Part shown: positions 55,210 to 64,000 of the stretch, piece after piece
How the letters are laid out: every line of letters starts with the position of its first letter
Position numbering within the stretch: the stretch's first letter is position 1
Translations under genes and position numbers: made by a program
The notes under the pieces: generated by a model
Database searches by the model: none
What the model saw: the letters and a program-made list of their open reading frames with translations, nothing else
Told to the model about the DNA's origin: nothing
Assembly: GCF_005280275.1 (NCBI RefSeq)
Contig: NZ_CP040021.1
Location: 25,001 to 89,000, forward strand
Direction: 5' to 3'
DNA: 64,000 bases
Source: Salinivibrio kushneri
GTDB lineage: Bacteria > Pseudomonadota > Gammaproteobacteria > Enterobacterales > Vibrionaceae

Positions 55210-56808
55210 TTACTGGTTGAAGTTGTAGTAGGTTTCTGCGCCAGGGCCAACGGGTAGACCGAGCACGAACACCCATACGTAGAATAGGATGCTCCATCCC
55301 ACCATAAAGATCATCGAATAAGGCAACATGGTGGCAATCAAGGTGCCTATGCCAAGGTTTTTCACATAGCGACACGCCACCGCCAGAATCAGCCCGAAGT
55401 AACTCATCATCGGGGTAATGATGTTGGTCACTGAATCGCCAATCCGGTAGGCCGATTGAATCGTCTCTGGGGCATACCCGACCAGCATTAACATCGGCAC
55501 AAAGATCGGGGCAGTGATGGCCCACTGCGCGGATGCTGAGCCGACCGAGAGGTTAATCAGGCCACACATCAAGATGAAGGCAAAGAACAACGCTGGCCCT
55601 GTTAAACCGATGGTTTGCAGGAAGTCAGCACCGCCGACGGCAATCACTTGGCCAAAATTAGTCCATTTAAAGAAGGCCACAAATTGCGCGGCGAAGAACA
55701 CCAGCACGATATACATGCCCATGGCGCTCATCGACTTAGACATCGAATCAATCACATCGCGATCGTTATTGATGGTGCCGACGGTACGGCCAAATACAAT
55801 ACCGGGGACGGCAAAGAACACCATGATAAAGGCCACAATGCCTTTCAAAAACGGCGAGCCTGCCACTTCATTAGTCTCGGGGTGACGCAGTGGCCCCCAC
55901 TCAGGGACGATGGTAAGCGCTAAAATACCGCTGACAATCAGCACCGCAATCCCGGCATTGCGCAAGCCGCGTTTCTCGTCATCATTCAGCTTGCTCGCGG
56001 AGGCGGCGGCGACATCTTCAGAGGCTTGGCTGTGGTCATACTGACCGAGCTTAGGCTCGACAATCTTATCGGTGATCCACGCGCCCACAATGGCAATGAA
56101 GAAGGTAGAAATGAACATAAAGTACCAGTTCATTTCAGGCCCAACGCTGTAATCCGGGTCAATCATCTGCGCGGCTGACTCGGTGATCCCTGAGAGCAAA
56201 GGGTCGACAGTTCCCAACAATAAATTGGCTGAATAGCCGCCGGATACACCCGCAAACGCGGCGGCAAGCCCGGCTAATGGATGGCGGCCTAATGAGTGGA
56301 AAATCATCGCCGCAAGCGGGATTAACACCACATAACCAAGCTCTGAAGCCGTATTCGAGATAATACCGGCGAACACGATGGTAAAGGTCACGGTGCGACG
56401 CGACGCGCCCATCACCAGACCGCGCATCGAAGCGGAAAGCAGCCCGGAGTGCTCTGCGACTGACACACCGAGCATGGCGACCAGCACGGTGCCGAGTGGG
56501 GCAAAGCCGGTAAAGTTTTTCACCAAATTGGTGACGATCATTTGCAAGCCTTCGGCGTTGAGCAGGCTTTGCACATAAATCATGCCATCGGCCGCGCGCC
56601 CTTTGGCACCTTCTGGGCGGGGGTCGGCGACAGACACATCAAAGTAGCCAGCAATACCCGAGGCGAGCAGGATAGCGACACAGAAAATCGCGAATAAAGT
56701 CACTGGATGAGGGAGCAGGTTACCGAGCCACTCGACGGTATCGAGAAAGCGCGTAAACAGTGTGCGCTTGTGCGGCCCACCTTGTTGCTCAGTGGTACTT
56801 GAGTGCAT
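55210..56808 (-). CDS. AbgT-family transporter
   Basis: A 532-residue inner-membrane protein with about 12 helices and the family landmarks MLGVSVAEHSGLLSA and the near-terminal GDSVTNIITPMMSYFG. E. coli AbgT imports p-aminobenzoyl-glutamate; some relatives export sulfonamides. The local context gives no hint of substrate. About 250 bp of A/T-rich non-coding DNA upstream probably holds the promoter. Confidence 0.9.
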   Translation of the reverse strand: MHSSTTEQQGGPHKRTLFTRFLDTVEWLGNLLPHPVTLFAIFCVAILLASGIAGYFDVSVADPRPEGAKGRAADGMIYVQSLLNAEGLQMIVTNLVKNFTGFAPLGTVLVAMLGVSVAEHSGLLSASMRGLVMGASRRTVTFTIVFAGIISNTASELGYVVLIPLAAMIFHSLGRHPLAGLAAAFAGVSGGYSANLLLGTVDPLLSGITESAAQMIDPDYSVGPEMNWYFMFISTFFIAIVGAWITDKIVEPKLGQYDHSQASEDVAAASASKLNDDEKRGLRNAGIAVLIVSGILALTIVPEWGPLRHPETNEVAGSPFLKGIVAFIMVFFAVPGIVFGRTVGTINNDRDVIDSMSKSMSAMGMYIVLVFFAAQFVAFFKWTNFGQVIAVGGADFLQTIGLTGPALFFAFILMCGLINLSVGSASAQWAITAPIFVPMLMLVGYAPETIQSAYRIGDSVTNIITPMMSYFGLILAVACRYVKNLGIGTLIATMLPYSMIFMVGWSILFYVWVFVLGLPVGPGAETYYNFNQ

Positions 56809-57058
56809 GGGATTGGTCTCCTTGGTTGTACTGCATTTCCCGTCTATGGGAAAAGGAGGCCGAATGTTAATTGTTTTTTAACTTAAATAGCAAGATTAAA
56901 AGCTAGTTATTTAGGTTAAAACGCGATCTGTGTGCTGCTAATTAACTTAAAAAATAACATATTTGACTGGATAATGACTTTAACGGACATCATTTGACGG
57001 GAAGTTGGCGTATGATGGATGGGTGCTCGAATCGGTAACGGGTTAAAAGTGTTAACAA

Positions 57059-58069
57059 ATGCAACAGACTAAAACACAGACACATATTGATTACCTCGAC
57101 ATATTGCGTGTCCTCGCCGCTTTTTTCGTGGTGGCGATTCATGTACTCGGCCCGTATCGGTTTCAAATCGGTGATATCGCGCTGAGTGATTGGGCCGTCG
57201 CGGTGGGGCTAAACAGTGCGAGTCGCTGGGCAGTGCCGATTTTTATCATGATCTCGGGCTTACTGTTGCTCTCGTCGACGCGCCCTTTCAGTTTGCGCCA
57301 TTTTATCCGCCGTCGCGTGGTTAAGGTGGTGGTGCCCTTTTTGGTGTGGTCGTTGGCTTTTGCGTGCCTGTCTGGACTGACGCCGGATGGTTTTTCGTGG
57401 CAGACCGTCGTTCAAACACTCGAGGCGGCGCCTGATCATGAAACCTATTATCACCTCGGTTTTTTTTACTATTACATTCCGCTGCTACTTTGGGTGCCCT
57501 TGCTGCGTCCGTTAGTGCCACGCTTACCGGCATGGTCAGTGGCGTTGGTTGGCATGGCGTGGATAGGCGTCACCGCTTGGTATTTAACCGGCGCGCATGG
57601 CTGGTGGCGGAATGATTTTATCCTGTACGGCGGTTACTTATGGCTCGGCTATTGGCTGCACCAAGCGCCACGTGCGTTGTCACTGTGGTGGGGGCTGGGC
57701 CTGTTGGCGTTGGGGATGACCGAGTATCACGTGTTGACCACCAGTGTTACGCATCAACAATATATTACCGAGGGGTGGCTGTCGTATACCACGGTTAATA
57801 CGGTACTGATCAGTGCTGCCCTGTTTCTGGCGGTGAGGCAATGGCGAGCGGGGAAAGCAACCCCATCGTGGTTGGCGACCTTAAGTCGTTATAGTCTCGG
57901 GATCTACCTGATTCACCCGGTGTTTCTCTGGCCCGTGCGTGCTTATTGGCCCACCTTATCGCCCGCACTGGTTTGGATCCCCTTACTGACGCTGTATGCC
58001 TTTGCGGGGGCGGCGTTGACCACTGCTGTACTCCAGCGTTATCGCGCCACCGCGTGGTTGGTGCCATAA
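57059..58069 (+). CDS. Membrane acyltransferase, OafA/acyltransferase-3 family
   Basis: A 336-residue integral membrane protein with about ten helices. The N-terminal DYLDILRVLAAFFVVAIHV carries the family's conserved His, and FIMISGLLLL follows. Relatives transfer acetyl or succinyl groups to cell-surface sugars or lipids. No polysaccharide genes are nearby, so the acceptor is unknown. Confidence 0.85.
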   Translation: MQQTKTQTHIDYLDILRVLAAFFVVAIHVLGPYRFQIGDIALSDWAVAVGLNSASRWAVPIFIMISGLLLLSSTRPFSLRHFIRRRVVKVVVPFLVWSLAFACLSGLTPDGFSWQTVVQTLEAAPDHETYYHLGFFYYYIPLLLWVPLLRPLVPRLPAWSVALVGMAWIGVTAWYLTGAHGWWRNDFILYGGYLWLGYWLHQAPRALSLWWGLGLLALGMTEYHVLTTSVTHQQYITEGWLSYTTVNTVLISAALFLAVRQWRAGKATPSWLATLSRYSLGIYLIHPVFLWPVRAYWPTLSPALVWIPLLTLYAFAGAALTTAVLQRYRATAWLVP

Positions 58070-58213
58070 ATGATGACACTTTTGACGACAAGGGCGGTCA
58101 TAACTGATTGAATATAGGATGACAGGATCAGATCGCAATCATGAAGCCTGAAGCCCCTAAATGGTATAAAAACCACCATACTTATAAGGTGGGAGCCGGT
58201 AAGGAGAGAGACC

Positions 58214-58573
58214 ATGGATGACGTCGCAGTGGTAATTAAGCACAGTAAGCGCCTAGAAAGCTTGCTGCGTGAGCACTATCACGCCGAAGGGAAGGGGCTT
58301 CATCAGCTTATCGACAGTAGCCAAAAACGGCTGCCGCATGAGGTGATCAAGAAGTTGCGCTTTGTGGCGACGATTCGTAATAAGGTCGTTCATGAAGAGG
58401 GTTACGAAGTGGACGATATACGTGAATTTATATCGGTGAGCAAATATTGTGAGTCAGAATTAGTGCCGCGAAGCAACCGATTGATTTGGCGGCTTGCCGC
58501 GGGGCTTATCCTGCTGTTTACCGCGGGGGCAATTGGTTTTTACGCGCAAGTGTGGCCGCAATGGAGTGGTTAG
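58214..58573 (+). CDS. HEPN-like (DUF4145-type) protein with C-terminal membrane anchor
   Basis: 119 residues: an all-helical N-terminal domain with the motif R55-NKVV-H60, matching the R-x4-H signature of HEPN proteins, and a C-terminal transmembrane helix (about 90-112). The HEPN fold includes RNases and many nonenzymatic modules; a missing antitoxin partner argues against a toxin system. AAGGAGAGA precedes the ATG. Function unknown. Confidence 0.65.
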   Translation: MDDVAVVIKHSKRLESLLREHYHAEGKGLHQLIDSSQKRLPHEVIKKLRFVATIRNKVVHEEGYEVDDIREFISVSKYCESELVPRSNRLIWRLAAGLILLFTAGAIGFYAQVWPQWSG

Positions 58574-58712
58574 CTAACCATAATGATCGGTTGTCACCTC
58601 ACGGTTAACGTTACGATTTTTTTAAACTGGATCTTGTTCTCATCAAGGGACGCTGGACATCTCCGCCAGCCTGCCTAGACTTGGCGTCCTTGTCTTTAAA
58701 GGAATGATACTC

Positions 58713-59348
58713 ATGTGGAGCTGGTTCGCTGTCTGTTGTTCTGGACTGCTGCATATCTCCGCAGCCTACCGGGGCCCGCGTTGGCAGTTTTATCTGTTTA
58801 AACCACTGACTATTGTGATGCTAATGACGATAGTGGGCACTCACATTAGCGCCTCTCATTATGCGCAATGGGTGTTCGTCGCGTTGTTGTTTTCCGTGGT
58901 GGGTGATGTCTTTTTAATGCTCCCTAAAGACAGATTTGTGCAGGGATTAACCAGCTTTTTGCTCGCCCATCTTGTCTATATCTTCGCGTTTTGGGCACAG
59001 TTTGATGGCCATATGGTGTGGTGGTTGCCCGCGATGCTATCGGGACTGGGCATTATCGTCTTTCTTTTACTGCTCCCAAACTTAGGCCAGCTCGCGCTGC
59101 CTGTGGCCGTGTATATTGCCGTGATCACCCAGATGGTATGGGCGGCGGGTGAATATTGGCTGAACACCCACTCGCCCGCGGCGGCGCTCGCACTGGCTGG
59201 CGCTATCTGTTTTATGGTGTCAGATACGGTGCTGGCGTTTGTCCGCTTTAAAGGTGAATTTCGCCCTGCACAAGCGATGGTGATGTCGAGTTACTTTTTC
59301 GCGCAAGCACTGATCAGTGCCTCGGTGGTGATCGCTCAAGGAGGGTGA
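58713..59348 (+). CDS. Lysoplasmalogenase, YhhN/TMEM86 family
   Basis: A 211-residue membrane protein with about eight helices. Conserved features include the FKPLTI-like stretch (LFKPLTIVML), FSVVGDVFLML and FMVSDTVLAF, which carry the acidic residues typical of the family. Members split lysoplasmalogens. ATG 58713 gives AAAGGA a proper 9-nt spacing, while ATG 58704 would touch it. The neighbouring yhhL and rsmD match the E. coli rsmD-yhhL-yhhM-yhhN area. Confidence 0.82.
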   Translation: MWSWFAVCCSGLLHISAAYRGPRWQFYLFKPLTIVMLMTIVGTHISASHYAQWVFVALLFSVVGDVFLMLPKDRFVQGLTSFLLAHLVYIFAFWAQFDGHMVWWLPAMLSGLGIIVFLLLLPNLGQLALPVAVYIAVITQMVWAAGEYWLNTHSPAAALALAGAICFMVSDTVLAFVRFKGEFRPAQAMVMSSYFFAQALISASVVIAQGG

Positions 59349-59350
59349 GG

Positions 59351-59650
59351 ATGGAAAAAGTCTATCAAGCGATGAATACACTGGAGGCCCATAGCCTAAA
59401 AGGCCTGTTAGCCAGCCACCACATTGATTGTGTATTGAAAGGCGAAGCGTTAAGTGCAGCAGTGGGCGAGTTACCCGCCGATGTGCAAGGTGTGACCTTA
59501 TGGGTTGCCCCAGAAAACGTCGCTCAAGCAAGGCAACTACTGCAGGCGTATGAAGCGCAAAGCGAGACGCACTGGGTATGCGAGCACTGTGGGGAAGAGA
59601 ACGCCGGCAGTTTTGAACTATGCTGGCAATGCCAGCATAGTCGTGAGTGA
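59351..59650 (+). CDS. DUF2007-type protein with C-terminal zinc ribbon
   Basis: 99 residues. The N-terminal DUF2007-like domain (about 1-65) resembles signal-transducing ACT/PII-like small proteins. The tail WVCEHCGEEN...ELCWQCQHS has two CxxC pairs for zinc. It follows the lysoplasmalogenase by 2 nt, so they are likely cotranscribed. A 10-bp inverted repeat covers its end (59618-59640). Confidence 0.8.
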   Translation: MEKVYQAMNTLEAHSLKGLLASHHIDCVLKGEALSAAVGELPADVQGVTLWVAPENVAQARQLLQAYEAQSETHWVCEHCGEENAGSFELCWQCQHSRE

Positions 59651-59653
59651 GGG

Positions 59654-59920
59654 CTACATCATATGCTTGCGGCGAATATCGAGCAGCGCAAAAATCCCAA
59701 AAATCAGGATTGACCACTTTTCCCAGCGCGTCATCGCGATTTTGTCGCCAAACGCCCCCAAAAAAATCAGCATTTGTAGCCCGTGCATGACCAGCAAAAA
59801 ACCCGTCATAATATAAAGTGCCATGGCGGCCACACCCGGAAACGGATGGACAATGTTGGCAATCAATACGAGCCACACAAAGGCGATGGCGGCTTTGGCG
59901 AGTAAAATTAATCCTTTCAT
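59654..59920 (-). CDS. yhhL: DUF1145 membrane protein YhhL
   Basis: An 88-residue inner-membrane protein with about two or three helices, including LIANIVHPFPGVAAMALY. It matches E. coli YhhL, adjacent to rsmD as here. ATG 59920 was chosen to give the family length and avoid overlap with rsmD. Function unknown. Confidence 0.8.
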   Translation of the reverse strand: MKGLILLAKAAIAFVWLVLIANIVHPFPGVAAMALYIMTGFLLVMHGLQMLIFLGAFGDKIAMTRWEKWSILIFGIFALLDIRRKHMM

Positions 59921-59930
59921 TGCGTTTCTC

Positions 59931-60542
59931 TTATGCCTTGTCGTTGAAATAGAGACGGAAGTTGACTTGTCCAGCACGCTTTTCACGGTGGCAGTGCCAG
60001 CTTCCTGGGACGTGATAGTCATCCAGCTCACTTTCCGCTTCAACGTAAATACATGCCCGAGGTGCGAGCCATCCGCTGTTTTCTAGCGCAGCCAAGGTGT
60101 CGTTAAGCAACCCTTGATGAAACGGGGGATCGACGAAGACCACATCGAATGGGCCGTTTTGCGGCGGGGTCGCGAGAAGCGCTAGGGCATCGGTGCTGTC
60201 TACTTGCGCATTCTCTGCGCCAAGCTGCGCGAGGTTATCTCGCAGTTGCTTGGCTGCCGCGGGGTTTTTTTCGCAAAACTGCGTCCAAGCGGCGCCGCGA
60301 GAGAGGGACTCAAAGCCCAATCCGCCACTGCCCGCAAACACATCCAGACAGCGTGCCCCCGGTAAATAGGGTGCCAGCCAATTAAACACGGTTTCTTTTA
60401 CCCGGTCGGTCGTCGGGCGTAACCCTTGCGCATCTTGCACCACAAGCTTACGGCCACGCCAGCGGCCAGCAATAATACGAACAGACCCAGCTCCCCGAGA
60501 GGCGTGAGCCGATGAAGATTTGCGGTTGGCGCGTTTAACCAT
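59931..60542 (-). CDS. rsmD: 16S rRNA (guanine-966-N2)-methyltransferase RsmD
   Basis: A 203-residue SAM-dependent enzyme that methylates G966 in assembled 30S particles. Family motifs are RIIAGRWRGRKL at the N-terminus, LDVFAGSGGLGFESLSRGA (SAM binding), and the catalytic VFVDPPF. It is divergent from ftsY, as in E. coli. Confidence 0.94.
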   Translation of the reverse strand: MVKRANRKSSSAHASRGAGSVRIIAGRWRGRKLVVQDAQGLRPTTDRVKETVFNWLAPYLPGARCLDVFAGSGGLGFESLSRGAAWTQFCEKNPAAAKQLRDNLAQLGAENAQVDSTDALALLATPPQNGPFDVVFVDPPFHQGLLNDTLAALENSGWLAPRACIYVEAESELDDYHVPGSWHCHREKRAGQVNFRLYFNDKA

Positions 60543-60629
60543 AGATTTTTTGACCGTAAAGAAGGTGATAGACTATGTCGATTCGGTATTGAGTCGCTGA
60601 TTGTATCAAGCATGCTTTAGGATTTGCCA

Positions 60630-62083
<1,454 letters not shown>

Positions 62084-62085
62084 CC

Positions 62086-62754
62086 GTGATTCAGTTTCAG
62101 CAGGTAAGTAAAGCCTATCGGGGCGGTCGTCAGGCGCTGCAAAAAGTCAGCTTTGAGCTTCCCAAAGGGGATATGGCGCTGTTAACCGGCCATTCTGGTG
62201 CCGGAAAGAGCACGCTGCTGAAACTGATCTGCGCCATTGAACGCCCCAGTGATGGGCAGATTTACTTCAATGGCCATGATATTTCCCGCATTCCGCGCCA
62301 AGATATCCCCTTTTTGCGTCGCCATTTAGGGATCATTTTTCAGGATCATAACCTGCTGATGGACGCGACGGTTTACGAGAATGTGGCGTTGCCGTTGCGT
62401 ATTGAGCAGCAGCCAGAAGGTGAAATCAAAAAACGCGTGTCTGCGGCGTTAGATAAAGTGGGGCTGTTGGATAAAGCGCGTTGTTTCCCGATTCAGCTAT
62501 CAGGGGGCGAACAGCAGCGCGTTGGGATTGCCCGGGCGGTGGTCAATCGCCCGCAAGTCCTGTTGGCGGACGAGCCAACGGGGAATCTCGATGCCGCGTT
62601 ATCAGCGCAAATCATGGAGCTTTTTCGCCTGTTCAACCAAGTAGGCGTAACCATTCTCATGGCAACCCATGACACTAGCTTGCTGGAGCAATATCGTCAT
62701 CTTAGGCGCTTTGACCTTCAGCAAGGCAGTTTGGCGGAGGTCAGTCATGGCTGA
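62086..62754 (+). CDS. ftsE: Cell division ATP-binding protein FtsE
   Basis: A 222-residue ABC ATPase with Walker A GHSGAGKST, signature LSGGEQQR, and Walker B VLLADEPTGNLD. FtsEX controls the peptidoglycan hydrolases that split daughter cells. The GTG start follows GGGAGG. It is 2 bp after ftsY and overlaps ftsX by 8 nt. Confidence 0.96.
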   Translation: MIQFQQVSKAYRGGRQALQKVSFELPKGDMALLTGHSGAGKSTLLKLICAIERPSDGQIYFNGHDISRIPRQDIPFLRRHLGIIFQDHNLLMDATVYENVALPLRIEQQPEGEIKKRVSAALDKVGLLDKARCFPIQLSGGEQQRVGIARAVVNRPQVLLADEPTGNLDAALSAQIMELFRLFNQVGVTILMATHDTSLLEQYRHLRRFDLQQGSLAEVSHG

Positions 62755-63685
62755 ATCTTTTATGCAGACGCAAAAGCGTCATGCCTCGACGGCCTGGCGG
62801 GATCTGTTTCAACGCCCGATGGGGAATCTACTCACCTTGATGGTGTTAGCGGTTGCACTTTCCTTACCCGCCACTTTCTACTTATTGGCCAAGAATGTGG
62901 TGGCAGTGAGCGCGCAGTGGCATAGCCCTGCTGAGCTCAATGTGTTCTTAACCCCCGAGCAATCGTCGCAGCAAGGTGAAGCACTGGCGAAGCAGCTGGG
63001 GGATTGGGCCGCGATTGATAGCATTGAGTACATCTCGCCCGACCAAGGTATGGCGTCGCTCAAACAGCAGCGAGGCTTTAATCAAGCGGTGAGCTTGTTA
63101 GATAATAATCCTTTGCCTGCTGTGTTGGTGGTGGTGCCTGACGTGACCCGCGCAGATGGAGAAGACGCCATCTCTTTGACCGCCCGTGTTGAAGCCTTGT
63201 CCGACAAGCTTTCGGTACTGGCTGAAGTCGACGAAGTGCGGTTAGATACTGATTGGCTAGCACGGTTGGACGCGATCAAAACACTGGCCATTACGCTTGC
63301 CTGGCTTTTTTCTGGGTTGATGTTGGCAGCTGTCGTGCTACTCGTGGGGAATACCTTGCGGCTGCAGGTACTCCATCATCGTGCACGGATCCAAGTGATG
63401 AAAATGGTCGGAGCGACCGATCGTTTTATCTTACGGCCTTATCTTTACATGGGCGCATGGTTGGGCGGACTGGCGGCGATCGTCGCGTGGTTACTCACCG
63501 GATTAAACACCTGGTTAATGGATGGGGCGGTGCGGCAATTTGCACAGCTTTATGACAGTCCCTTTACCCTTAGCGGACTCAATTGGGATGAATCTTTGCT
63601 ATTGTTAATGGGCTCCATCTTACTTGGGGTATTGGCGGCGCTGCTGGCGACGCGCCGACATTTAAAAGAAATTGAACCTGTGTAG
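62747..63685 (+). CDS. ftsX: Cell division protein FtsX
   Basis: A 312-residue inner-membrane partner of FtsE with four helices: one near residues 35-57 before a periplasmic domain, and three in the C-terminal half (LAWLFSGLMLAAVVLLVGN, YLYMGAWLGGLAAIV and LLLMGSILLGVLAALLA). The periplasmic loop recruits EnvC-type activators. ATG 62747 is marked by GGCGGAGG 7 nt upstream. An upstream in-frame start at 62669 lies inside ftsE and is not preferred. Confidence 0.95.
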   Translation: MAESFMQTQKRHASTAWRDLFQRPMGNLLTLMVLAVALSLPATFYLLAKNVVAVSAQWHSPAELNVFLTPEQSSQQGEALAKQLGDWAAIDSIEYISPDQGMASLKQQRGFNQAVSLLDNNPLPAVLVVVPDVTRADGEDAISLTARVEALSDKLSVLAEVDEVRLDTDWLARLDAIKTLAITLAWLFSGLMLAAVVLLVGNTLRLQVLHHRARIQVMKMVGATDRFILRPYLYMGAWLGGLAAIVAWLLTGLNTWLMDGAVRQFAQLYDSPFTLSGLNWDESLLLLMGSILLGVLAALLATRRHLKEIEPV

Positions 63686-63725
63686 GGTGAATATGGTCAT
63701 AGACCCACAACACACAGATAAAGGC

Positions 63726-63753
63726 TTGCAGTTTGCCCCTGCTTGGGTATATT
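63726..63753 (+). promoter_or_regulatory. Candidate sigma-70 promoter for rpoH
   Basis: TTGCAG (63726-63731) and TATATT (63748-63753) are 16 bp apart, about 50 bp before the rpoH start. Based on consensus match only; rpoH usually has several promoters. Confidence 0.4.
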
Positions 63754-63806
63754 TTTGCATGCTTAATCAGCAATTCGGTCTTCGACGATTCGGAAACGAG
63801 GTTTGA

Positions 63807-64000
63807 ATGACAAAAGAGATGAACGCATTGGCACCGATTGTTCAAGATAACATCGACGGTTATCTGCAAGCGGTAAACAGCCACCCTATGCTCAGCGCTG
63901 AAGAGGAGCATTCGCTGGCCGAGCGTCTCCATTATCATGGTGATCTGGAGGCGGCGAAGTCGCTGATCTTATCTCACTTGCGTTTTGTTGTTCATATCGC
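63807..64000 (+). CDS. rpoH: RNA polymerase sigma-32 factor RpoH (5' part)
   Basis: The first 64 codons only; the gene runs off the window. [20 protein letters not shown] and [13 protein letters not shown] match sigma-32 region 1, and [14 protein letters not shown] begins region 2. It directs heat-shock gene transcription. The location after ftsYEX is the same as in E. coli. Confidence 0.95.
   Translation, partial: MTKEMNALAPIVQDNIDGYLQAVNSHPMLSAEEEHSLAERLHYHGDLEAAKSLILSHLRFVVHI

Noticed and set aside
58214-58573. Toxin-antitoxin pair involving the HEPN-like gene
   Set aside because: No adjacent small antitoxin or MNT gene on the same strand; spacing and membrane helix argue against it.

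Overview
The window is chromosomal DNA of a gammaproteobacterium, most likely a Vibrionaceae member. A Salinivibrio-like genus is my guess from overall protein similarity and the moderate GC content; it is not proven here. The evidence is conserved gene order shared with E. coli and vibrios: rmuC-ubiE-ubiJ-ubiB-tatABC-tatD-hemB, gppA-rhlB|trxA-rho-ubiD-fre, uspA|ftnA-uspB, pldB-yigL and rsmD|ftsY-ftsE-ftsX-rpoH. Proteins are close to E. coli length and motifs. I see no phage, insertion sequence, integron or CRISPR array.

Layout. 1-3400: end of an rRNA operon (23S 3' part, 5S) followed by tRNA-Asp and tRNA-Trp, each trailed by a degenerate copy of its own 3' end and terminator. 3481-9855: fluoride channel crcB, then a TPP riboswitch and the thiamine operon thiCEFSGH, and a small glutaredoxin. 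9909-15506: Xaa-Pro aminopeptidase, a LysR regulator divergent from an MFS exporter, a small H-NS-like protein of unknown role, and a DMT permease. 15639-23631: rmuC, ubiquinone genes ubiE/J/B, the Tat export genes and hemB. 23706-33000: asnC, a large periplasmic-sensor GGDEF/EAL protein, rsmJ, a Lys-rich Cys protein, an Hpt protein, gor and prlC, with a probable 31-residue membrane protein on the minus strand. 33029-41282: gppA, rhlB, trxA, rho, an exported unknown, ubiD and fre. 41358-50208: a short tandem repeat, a second DMT permease, uspA, ftnA, uspB, a MscS channel, a YhiN flavoprotein, a degenerate ABC protein of lower GC, and a chemoreceptor with a structured leader. 50265-60542: tapT, a lipoprotein, an EVE protein, yigL, pldB, an AbgT permease, an acyltransferase, a HEPN-like membrane protein, a lysoplasmalogenase, a zinc-ribbon protein, yhhL and rsmD. 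60630-64000: ftsY, ftsE, ftsX and the start of rpoH.

How the genes work together. Thiazole and pyrimidine branches of thiamine synthesis sit in one TPP-controlled operon. UbiE/J/B and the distant UbiD all serve ubiquinone synthesis. TatABC export folded proteins. Gor, TrxA and the glutaredoxin belong to thiol redox control. FtsY/FtsE/FtsX link membrane protein targeting to cell division. RhlB and Rho handle RNA unwinding and termination.

The most unusual points are: ftsY carries about 45 CCAGAG hexanucleotide units (Glu-Pro repeats) with a single-base deletion that breaks the reading frame; the tRNA 3'-end duplications carry similar stem-loops with a compensatory base-pair change; an ABC transporter protein has a shrunken nucleotide-binding domain without signature motif or H-loop; a tiny membrane-protein gene has its own minus-strand terminator; and a small protein resembles an H-NS oligomerisation domain without a DNA-binding domain.
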